Part shown: one piece after another, positions 7,533 to 14,461 of the stretch
How the letters are laid out: every line of letters starts with the position of its first letter
Numbering within the stretch: position 1 is the stretch's first letter
Source of the DNA: JBFGWM01 sp041588495
Lineage (GTDB): Bacteria; Pseudomonadota; Gammaproteobacteria; Pseudomonadales; JBFGWM01
Direction of reading: 5' to 3'
NCBI GenBank assembly: GCA_041588495.1
Contig: JBFGWM010000023.1
Span: forward strand, 1-19,969
Length of the DNA: 19,969 nt
Translations under genes and position numbers: made by a program
Notes under the pieces: generated by a model
What the model saw: the letters and a program-made list of their open reading frames with translations, nothing else
Database searches by the model: none
What the model was told of the DNA's origin: nothing

Positions 7533-7547
7533 TGTCGCGTCGCGACA
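7533..7547. promoter_or_regulatory. Perfect 15-bp palindrome, candidate operator
   Basis: TGTCGCGTCGCGACA has 7-bp arms around one central base. It lies in the 112-bp gap between the divergent small membrane protein gene and the ACP-ligase-acyltransferase gene. It falls about where the -35 would be for the candidate -10 TTTAAT (7557-7562) that faces the fusion gene. The cognate regulator is not evident in the window. Confidence 0.5.
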
Positions 7548-7583
7548 ATTCGCTCATTTAATTTTCCTTCGTATCAGGAGCAA

Positions 7584-10517
7584 ATGCCGCTACCGGCGCC
7601 AACAGCATACCGCTTCGCGCGCTTCGGCGTTAAACTTCTGGTTATACCCTTGACGCGCCATGGGCAACCCACCGTGGAACCCTGCATCAATCCCGAGACG
7701 GACAGCAGCACGGATGACGCCGCGCGTATGCTGCTGTCCGTGCTGGAGCGTCTGGCCAGCGAGCTCTCGCTGCGCACTGTCGGCTCCCGCGACCTCAATC
7801 TCGACAGTTCCCTGGCCCACGACCTCGGCTTCGACAGCCTTGCCCGCGCGGAACTGGTCCTGCGCATCGAGGAGGACTTCGACGTCCACCTGCCCACCCA
7901 GGCGCTCGCCGTCGTGGAGTCGCCCCGCGACCTGCTGCGGGAAATCCTCCGTGCCCGCAGCAAGGGGGAAGCCGGCAGAGCCGACGACGCGGTGGCCGCG
8001 ATCCAGCTGCGCCAGGTACAGAGTTCCCCCGGTACCGCGCAAACCCTGCAGGAAGTGCTTGCCTGGCACGTCCGCGAACACCCCGAACGCGAACACATCT
8101 ACCTGTACGGGGATGACGAGCAGGTTGCCGAGATCATCACCTACGAAAGACTGCAACGCGAGGCCCAGCGCATCGCCGATGGGTTGTTACAGCACGACGT
8201 TGAGCCCGGACAACCCGTCGCCATCATGCTGCCCACCTGTGCAGACTACTTTTTCACGTTCTTCGGGATATTGCTGGCACGCGCGGTGCCGGTTCCGTTG
8301 TATCCACCGGCACGCCCCTCCCAGGTCGAAGATCACCTGCGCCGCCAGGCATCGATTCTCAACACCTCGGGGGCCAGCCTGCTGATCACCGTACCCGAGG
8401 CGATGCAACTGGCGCCGCTGGTCAAATCCCTGGCCCCACAGCTACGACACATGCGGACGGTGGATGACGTGCGCGGAGCCGGTAACCCGGTCGCAGTGGG
8501 CAGGCCGGGAGCCGGTGATACCGCGTTCCTGCAATACACGTCGGGCAGCACCGGCGATCCCAAGGGCGTGGTCCTGACCCACGCCAACCTGCTGGCGAAT
8601 ATCCGCGCGATGGGCGCCGCGCTGGAAGTCTCCTCGGAGGACGTGTTCGTCAGCTGGCTGCCCCTCTATCACGACATGGGCCTGATCGGCGCCTGGCTGG
8701 GCAGCATGTACTTCTCGATACCCCTGGTGTCGATCCCACCGCAATTGTTCCTGGCCCGGCCGCGCCTGTGGCTGCGCGCGATCCACCGGCACCGGGGCAC
8801 GATCTCCGCGGCGCCCAATTTCGCCTTCGAACTGGCGCTACGACTGCCCGAACGGGAACTGGCTGACCTCGATCTGTCGAGCTGGCGCTACGCCGCCAAC
8901 GGCGCCGAGCCCATCAGCCCGCGCACCCTGCGCCGGTTCATCGAGCGTTTTGAGTCCGCGGGCTTCCGGCCGCAAGCCATGAAACCCGTCTACGGCCTGG
9001 CCGAATCCTCCGTGGGACTGGTGTTTCCGCCACCCGACCGCGAAATGGTGATGGATACCGTTGATCGCCGCGCGCTGCAGGAAAACGGCCGCGCCGTACC
9101 GGTCCCGGCCGACCATCCACAGGCCATGGAAATGGTTGCCCTCGGCCACCCGCTCGCGGGTCACGAGATTCGTATTGTCGATGACACCGGTCGTGAACTG
9201 CCCGATCGCGAGGAGGGGCGCCTGCAGTTTCGTGGTCCCTCGACCACCAGTGGTTACTACCACAACGCGGAGAAAACCCGCGGACTGTTCGAGGGTGACT
9301 GGGCGGACACCGGTGACCTCGGGTATATCGCCGACGGCGACCTGTACCTGACCGGTCGCAGCAAGGACCTCATCATTCGTGGCGGCCGCAATATTTATCC
9401 CCATGAACTGGAGGACGCGGTGGCCCAGGTGCCCGGCATCCGCAAGGGCTGCGTGGTCGCTTTCGCCAGTCCCGATCCACGCGGCGGGACCGAGCGACTG
9501 GTCCTGGTGGCCGAGACCCACGAGGAGGATCCCGGAGAACTCGATCGCCTGCGCGAAGAGGTGCGCGGAGTCGTCAGCCGGACACTGGAGATCGCGGCCG
9601 ACGAAATCGCGCTGGTTCCGCCACGCAACATTCCCAAGACCTCCAGCGGCAAGATCCGTCGCAGCGCCAGCGCCGCGTTGTACCGCGACGGCCACCTCGG
9701 CAGGAAAGCACCACGCGCCGTTTGGTGGCAGGTCCTGCGCCTGGCGGCGACGGGTGTTCGACCACGCCTGGTCCGGGGCGCGAAACGCACGGCCGACCTC
9801 GCTTATGCGGCCTGGGCCTGGGCCGTGTTCGCGATCTTTGCGCCGGTCACCTGGCTCAGCGTCGCCGCACTACCGTCCGGCGCTCCCGGCTGGCGCCTCA
9901 CCCAGGTCATGGCACGCCTGCTGCTGCGCCTGATCCGCACCCCGCTGATCACCCGTGGGACCGAGCGACTCCCCGCCGACGGGCGTTGCGTGCTGGTCGG
10001 CAACCACGGCAGCTACCTGGACGGACTGGTACTGATGGCGGGCCTCCCCAGTCGTTACCACTTCGTCGCCAAGGGTGAACTGAAAAACCACTGGTTTCCC
10101 CGCATCTTCCTTTCACGCCTGGAAGTTGCGTTCGTGGAGCGCTTCGACACCGAGAAAAGCGTGGCGGACTCACAGCGACTGGTGGAAATGGCGCGCAGCG
10201 GATCGCCCCTGTTTTTCTTCCCGGAGGGCACCTTCCGGCGCATGCCAGGCATCTTCCCGTTCCATCTCGGGGCATTCAAGGCCGCGGTGGAGGCAGAGGT
10301 TCCCGTCATCCCGGTGACCATTCGCGGAACCCGCTCAAAACTGCGCGACGGCTCCTGGTTCCCGCGCCGTGGCGCGGTGACGATCACGGTGGGCGAACCC
10401 ATCTCCGCAACGGAGAAGGGCTGGACAGGCTCGGTGCAGATCCGGGACGCGGCCCGTGCGGAGATCCTGCGCGTCAGCGGCGAACCGGACCTGGTTGAGT
10501 CGCCGTTACGGGAATAA
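7584..10517 (+). CDS. Fusion of acyl carrier protein, fatty-acyl-AMP ligase and PlsC acyltransferase
   Basis: A 977-residue multidomain protein. An N-terminal carrier domain (about 43-122) has the phosphopantetheine serine in GFDSL (Ser85). An adenylating domain (about 155-705) shows YTSGSTGDPKG (318-328), WLPLYHDMGLIG, VYGLAESS, a TGDLGY core and the C-terminal lysine Lys690 in PKTSSGK; its style resembles fatty-acyl-AMP ligases rather than acyl-CoA synthetases. A hydrophobic stretch follows (about 738-763). Last is a glycerophosphate-type acyltransferase domain with NHGSYLD (His808, Asp813) and FPEGT (879-883). The likely chemistry is activation of a fatty acid, loading on the carrier and transfer to a lipid head, at the inner membrane. 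AGGAG supports the ATG at 7584; a GTG at 7674 is an alternative start just before the carrier domain. Confidence 0.85.
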   Translation: MPLPAPTAYRFARFGVKLLVIPLTRHGQPTVEPCINPETDSSTDDAARMLLSVLERLASELSLRTVGSRDLNLDSSLAHDLGFDSLARAELVLRIEEDFDVHLPTQALAVVESPRDLLREILRARSKGEAGRADDAVAAIQLRQVQSSPGTAQTLQEVLAWHVREHPEREHIYLYGDDEQVAEIITYERLQREAQRIADGLLQHDVEPGQPVAIMLPTCADYFFTFFGILLARAVPVPLYPPARPSQVEDHLRRQASILNTSGASLLITVPEAMQLAPLVKSLAPQLRHMRTVDDVRGAGNPVAVGRPGAGDTAFLQYTSGSTGDPKGVVLTHANLLANIRAMGAALEVSSEDVFVSWLPLYHDMGLIGAWLGSMYFSIPLVSIPPQLFLARPRLWLRAIHRHRGTISAAPNFAFELALRLPERELADLDLSSWRYAANGAEPISPRTLRRFIERFESAGFRPQAMKPVYGLAESSVGLVFPPPDREMVMDTVDRRALQENGRAVPVPADHPQAMEMVALGHPLAGHEIRIVDDTGRELPDREEGRLQFRGPSTTSGYYHNAEKTRGLFEGDWADTGDLGYIADGDLYLTGRSKDLIIRGGRNIYPHELEDAVAQVPGIRKGCVVAFASPDPRGGTERLVLVAETHEEDPGELDRLREEVRGVVSRTLEIAADEIALVPPRNIPKTSSGKIRRSASAALYRDGHLGRKAPRAVWWQVLRLAATGVRPRLVRGAKRTADLAYAAWAWAVFAIFAPVTWLSVAALPSGAPGWRLTQVMARLLLRLIRTPLITRGTERLPADGRCVLVGNHGSYLDGLVLMAGLPSRYHFVAKGELKNHWFPRIFLSRLEVAFVERFDTEKSVADSQRLVEMARSGSPLFFFPEGTFRRMPGIFPFHLGAFKAAVEAEVPVIPVTIRGTRSKLRDGSWFPRRGAVTITVGEPISATEKGWTGSVQIRDAARAEILRVSGEPDLVESPLRE

Positions 10518-10680
10518 TGAGGAACCGGCGCGCCACGTGAGACGTGCGAAGTGCCGACGCGCATGACCAGCCGCACCCGGGGCGCCACGCGTGGATGGCT
10601 CCGCGGCACTATAGTTGCCCAATGGTCCTGACCCTCATACCACCGTTTATCCGGGGTTGCCGAGACATGGAAGCCTTCCC

Positions 10681-11952
10681 ATGAAGCCCACCGATAACCG
10701 CGCGACCTGGTCCTGGGCATTTTACGACTGGGCCAACAGCGCTTTCGCCACCGTTGTCATGGCCGGGTTCTTCCCGATCTTCTTCAAGCAGTACTGGGCC
10801 GGAGAACTCGAGGTCGCGGAAAGCACTTACTATCTCGGCATGGCCAACTCGGCGGCCAGCCTGATCGTCGCCCTGCTGTCGCCGATCCTGGGCGCGATCG
10901 CGGACCATCTCGGCCGGCGCAAGGGCATGCTGTTGATCTTCGCCTGCCTCGGTGCGGTCATGACCGGCAGCCTGTTCTGGGTCGAACAGGGACAGTGGCA
11001 GATCGCCGCCACCGTGTACGTGGTTGCGATTATCGGCTTTTCCGGCGGCAACCTGTTCTACGACTCGCTGCTCAACGTGATCGCCGGGCCGGAACGGGTC
11101 GACCGTGTCTCGGCGCTGGGCTTCGCCCTGGGCTACCTGGGCGGCGGCCTGCTGTTCGCGGTCAACGTGTGGATGACCCTGAGCCCGGACACCTTCGGTC
11201 TCGAAAACGCGGCGCAGGCGGTACGCATCGCCTTCCTGTGCACTGCAGCCTGGTGGCTGGTGTTCACGGTTCCCCTGCTGCTGTTTGTCCGTGACCGGCC
11301 TCCGACCGGTCTCACGGCGGGCTCCGCGCTGGCCACCGGGCTTGCGCAATTGCGCGTCACGCTGGGCCGGATCCGGCACCTGCCCCAGGCCTGGCTGTTC
11401 CTCGTCGCGTACTGGCTGTACATCGACGGCGTCGACACCATCATCCGAATGGCCGTGGATTACGGGCTGTCCATCGGACTCGAATCGAAGGACCTGATCA
11501 CCGCCCTGCTGATCACCCAGTTCGTCGGTTTTCCATCCGCCATCGCCTTCGGCCGGATCGGCGAACGCATCGGCGCGAAACGCGGCATCGGCATCGCCAT
11601 CGCGGTCTACATCGGGGTCACCGTGTTCAGCACCTTCATGCAGCATGCATGGCAATTCTACGTGATGGCCTGCGTGATCGGCCTGGTGCAGGGCGGGGTG
11701 CAGGCCCTCAGCCGTTCGCTGTACACACGCCTCATCCCTGCCCGGCAGAGCGCGGAGTTCTTCGGCTTTTACAACATGCTCGGCAAGTTCGCCGCCGTGC
11801 TGGGGCCCATCCTGGTGGGCTGGACCACGCTGCTCACTGGCAGCAACCGGATCGGCGTGCTCTCGGTGCTGATCCTGTTCATCGCAGGCGCGCTGTTGCT
11901 CTGGAAGGTGAACGTCAGCCAGGGCGAGCGGCAGGCACTCGAATATCACTAA
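10681..11952 (+). CDS. MFS transporter, UMF1 (Atg22-like) family
   Basis: A 423-residue inner-membrane protein with about twelve hydrophobic helices. The N-terminal WAFYDWANSAFATVV is the hallmark of the UMF1 group of the major facilitator superfamily, related to yeast Atg22, for which export of amino acids has been shown. Substrates of bacterial members are mostly unknown. GGAAG before the ATG at 10681 and the immediate WxFYDWANS support this start; an earlier in-frame start would add 22 polar residues. It lies 163 bp after the fusion gene, with a TATAGT (10610-10615) in between as a possible -10, so it may be transcribed separately. Confidence 0.88.
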   Translation: MKPTDNRATWSWAFYDWANSAFATVVMAGFFPIFFKQYWAGELEVAESTYYLGMANSAASLIVALLSPILGAIADHLGRRKGMLLIFACLGAVMTGSLFWVEQGQWQIAATVYVVAIIGFSGGNLFYDSLLNVIAGPERVDRVSALGFALGYLGGGLLFAVNVWMTLSPDTFGLENAAQAVRIAFLCTAAWWLVFTVPLLLFVRDRPPTGLTAGSALATGLAQLRVTLGRIRHLPQAWLFLVAYWLYIDGVDTIIRMAVDYGLSIGLESKDLITALLITQFVGFPSAIAFGRIGERIGAKRGIGIAIAVYIGVTVFSTFMQHAWQFYVMACVIGLVQGGVQALSRSLYTRLIPARQSAEFFGFYNMLGKFAAVLGPILVGWTTLLTGSNRIGVLSVLILFIAGALLLWKVNVSQGERQALEYH

Positions 11953-11993
11953 GCCGGTCGCGACTCCCCGAGGTCACAGCCGGTTGGCCACGG

Positions 11994-12488
11994 CTACCAG
12001 GAGTCGACGGCACCCAGTAGTTCCCGAATCGCTTCCACCTCGAATCCACGATAAAGGAGGAACTGCACCTGCTTATGCAGATCAGGCGCATGACGGGACG
12101 GGGTGGAACCAAATTTTTTCCGCCAGGCGATTTCCATACCTTCACCCCAGCAGACGCCGCACTCACGCATGCCTGCATCGATCCGTTCCGGATCGATGCC
12201 CCGGGCGCCCAGTTCCTGGCGGATACGCAGGGGCCCGTAGCACTGGTCAGCGCGGTGGCGGATGAATCCCTCGACGAAACGCACATCGCTTTGCAGGCCG
12301 GTACCGGCCAAGTCATCGATGATCTCGCTGACCAACGGCTCGCGACTGCGTCCGTGGCGGCGCAACAGTTGCAGCCGGAGTTCACCGCGCGCGTATTCGC
12401 GGCGCGCGAGGAGGCGCAGGGCGCTGGTGCGGATCTCCGCACGAACATCCTGGCAAAGGTCGGATTCGGGCGCGAGCTCGTCGGTCAT
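11994..12488 (-). CDS. recX: RecX family regulatory protein
   Basis: A 164-residue helical protein of the RecX family, which binds RecA filaments and modulates strand exchange. The three-helix repeats are visible in ALRLLARREYARGELRLQLLRR, FVEGFIRHRADQCYGPLRIRQELGARGI and the C-terminal FLLYRGFEVEAIRELL. The length is normal for the family. It follows recA on the same strand after 124 bp, the usual recA-recX order, and so is likely co-transcribed and SOS-inducible through the recA promoter. Confidence 0.93.
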   Translation of the reverse strand: MTDELAPESDLCQDVRAEIRTSALRLLARREYARGELRLQLLRRHGRSREPLVSEIIDDLAGTGLQSDVRFVEGFIRHRADQCYGPLRIRQELGARGIDPERIDAGMRECGVCWGEGMEIAWRKKFGSTPSRHAPDLHKQVQFLLYRGFEVEAIRELLGAVDSW

Positions 12489-12612
12489 GCCTTCACGCGT
12501 TCAGAAGGTCAGGCGTTCATGCCGTGATACAGGGGAATGGGTTCCGGCGAGCCTTCGTGGTTGGCGCTATCGGCGCTGTCGGCTTCAAACCCGCCGGAAC
12601 CGGCATGGACTG

Positions 12613-13662
12613 TCAGATGTCGGTATCGGCCAGTTCGCCCGCCTGGGCGGCGGCGGTGTCAGCGATGTCCGGGTTCATCGGCAGCAGGCGCGCTCGAACC
12701 TGCGCCTCGATTTCCCCGGCGATGTCCGGATTCTCGCCAAGGTACTGGGCCGCATTGGCCTTGCCCTGGCCGATCTTGTCGCCGTTGTAGCTGTACCAGG
12801 CGCCGGACTTGTCGATCAGTCCTTCCTGCACACCGAGATCGATGACCTCACCGAGCTGGAAAATCCCGCTGCCATAGAGAATCTGGAACTCCGCCTGGCG
12901 GAACGGGGGCGCCACCTTGTTCTTGACGACCTTCACCCGGGTCTCGTTGCCGATGACCTCGTCACCGTTCTTCACCGCGCCGGTGCGCCGGATGTCCAGA
13001 CGCACGGAAGCGTAGAACTTGAGCGCGTTACCACCGGTGGTGGTTTCCGGGCTGCCGAACATGACGCCGATCTTCATGCGGATCTGGTTGATGAAAACCA
13101 CCATGCAGTTGGACCGCTTCACGTTACCGGTGATCTTGCGCAGGGCCTGGGACATCAGGCGCGCCTGCAGGCCGACGTGGGCATCACCCATCTCGCCCTC
13201 GATCTCCGCCTTCGGGGTCAGGGCGGCGACCGAGTCGACCACCACCATGTCCACGGCGCCGGAGCGCACCAGCATGTCGGTGATCTCCAGGGCCTGCTCG
13301 CCGGTGTCCGGCTGCGAGACCAGCAGGTCATCGACGTTGACGCCGAGTTTCTCGGCATAGGTCGGGTCCAGGGCGTGCTCGGCATCGACGAATGCCGCGG
13401 TGCCGCCGTTTCGCTGGCACTGGGCGATGGCCTGCAGGGTCAGGGTGGTCTTGCCCGAGGATTCCGGACCGTAGATCTCAATGATCCGGCCCTTGGGCAG
13501 GCCGCCGATCCCGAGGGCGATGTCGAGTCCCAGGGAACCGGTGGAGATGGCCGGCACCGGCTTCAGCTCGGTGTCGCCCATGCGCATGATCGATCCCTTT
13601 CCGAACTGCCGCTCGATCTGGCCCAGCGCCGCCTGCAGTGCTTTTTCCCTGTTCGCATCCAT
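12613..13662 (-). CDS. recA: Recombinase RecA
   Basis: A 349-residue RecA, a DNA-dependent ATPase that forms filaments on single-stranded DNA, drives homologous recombination and triggers LexA self-cleavage. The N-terminus MDANREKALQAALGQIERQFGKG and the Walker A GPESSGKT (65-72) are diagnostic, and DMVVVDSVAAL forms Walker B. The length agrees with the E. coli protein (353). The start is the ATG at 13660-13662 with GGAGA upstream; a longer reading frame from 13752 has no support. A perfect LexA box lies about 100 bp upstream. It sits between pncC and recX on the same strand. Confidence 0.98.
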   Translation of the reverse strand: MDANREKALQAALGQIERQFGKGSIMRMGDTELKPVPAISTGSLGLDIALGIGGLPKGRIIEIYGPESSGKTTLTLQAIAQCQRNGGTAAFVDAEHALDPTYAEKLGVNVDDLLVSQPDTGEQALEITDMLVRSGAVDMVVVDSVAALTPKAEIEGEMGDAHVGLQARLMSQALRKITGNVKRSNCMVVFINQIRMKIGVMFGSPETTTGGNALKFYASVRLDIRRTGAVKNGDEVIGNETRVKVVKNKVAPPFRQAEFQILYGSGIFQLGEVIDLGVQEGLIDKSGAWYSYNGDKIGQGKANAAQYLGENPDIAGEIEAQVRARLLPMNPDIADTAAAQAGELADTDI

Positions 13663-13760
13663 TTCGCTTGTTCTCCGTTGATTCCGATTCCGTGTTCGTG
13701 ATTCCGTGGGGGCCCGGTTACCCCAGCTAACCGTCGTGCACCGGGACGACACTGGGAAGA

Positions 13761-13782
13761 CTACTGTATAAAACCACAGTAG
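13761..13782. promoter_or_regulatory. LexA (SOS) box of recA
   Basis: CTGT-N8-ACAG (13764-13779) is the gammaproteobacterial LexA consensus. Here it is extended by CTA and TAG, so that the two 7-base arms are perfectly symmetric around eight AT-rich bases. It is in the 185-bp gap upstream of recA. Confidence 0.9.
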
Positions 13783-13808
13783 TAAAGCCGATCTTGCCCA
13801 GGTACCAA
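13781..13808 (-). promoter_or_regulatory. Candidate recA promoter
   Basis: On the minus strand TTGGTA (13803-13808) and TTTACT (13781-13786) are 16 bp apart. The LexA box begins at the -10 and covers the expected start of transcription, so bound LexA would block it. Another -10-like TATACA lies inside the box at 13765-13770, without a good -35. Confidence 0.4.
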
Positions 13809-13847
13809 TAAACCTTTAATAAACAGTATTTTACCTCTATTCCCATC

Positions 13848-14333
13848 TCATTCGAGCAGCCGCACCAGTCCCTCCAGTGCCCCCCGGACCACCTGCGCGG
13901 TAATCGCCTCACGATCGCCCGCATACACCTCGTGGCCAAAATAAGGGGGTTCGCCACGTCGTTGCCAGCACAGGTAGACGGTGCCCACCGGCTTCTCCAC
14001 GCTGCCACCATCGGGCCCCGCGATACCACTGCTGGCGACCACGACGTCCGCCCCGCAACGGGTCAGCAGGCCGGCGCACATCGCCTCCACGGCCCAGGCG
14101 CTGACCGCGCCCTCGCGGTCGAGGCGCGCGCGATCGAGGCCGAGCAGGGAACATTTTGCAGGGTACGAATAAACGACGCAGCCACAGTCGAACCACGCCG
14201 AACTCCCGGCCACCGCGGTCAGGGCGGCGGCGATACGCCCCCCGGTGCAGCTTTCCGCGCAGGCCACGCGCAGCCCGTCCCGGGTGAGCAGGCCCGCCAG
14301 TCGTTCGATCGTCGCCTGCTGGCCAGGGTCCAT
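13848..14333 (-). CDS. pncC: Nicotinamide-nucleotide amidohydrolase, CinA C-terminal domain
   Basis: A 161-residue stand-alone CinA C-terminal domain. Such proteins deamidate nicotinamide mononucleotide to nicotinate mononucleotide in pyridine nucleotide recycling; DNA ligase releases NMN, which may explain why the gene keeps company with repair genes. AESCTGG (26-32) and the ASSGIAGPDGG stretch followed by KPVGTVYL are the family signatures. The start ATG is at 14331-14333, divergent from mutS. Often annotated cinA; the N-terminal half of full CinA is absent, as is usual in gammaproteobacteria. Confidence 0.93.
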   Translation of the reverse strand: MDPGQQATIERLAGLLTRDGLRVACAESCTGGRIAAALTAVAGSSAWFDCGCVVYSYPAKCSLLGLDRARLDREGAVSAWAVEAMCAGLLTRCGADVVVASSGIAGPDGGSVEKPVGTVYLCWQRRGEPPYFGHEVYAGDREAITAQVVRGALEGLVRLLE

Positions 14334-14461
14334 GGAATCCGTTTCCGCCGAGCGCGATAGTTCGCCATTTTCGCGCGCCGGACAGCGCTTGTCAGGCCTG
14401 TTGGCAAACGCTCAATTCGCGTACACTTTGCCGCGTGATTCCTGCCGCGCCGGACCGCACG

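Noticed and set aside
10609..11949. A 446-codon open frame on the minus strand opposite the MFS transporter
   Set aside because: Composition is charged and low in hydrophobic residues, with no domain; it is the complement of a clear membrane protein gene.
12262..13701. A 479-codon open frame on the plus strand opposite recA and recX
   Set aside because: It is antisense to recA, spans two genes, and has no recognisable protein family or ribosome site.
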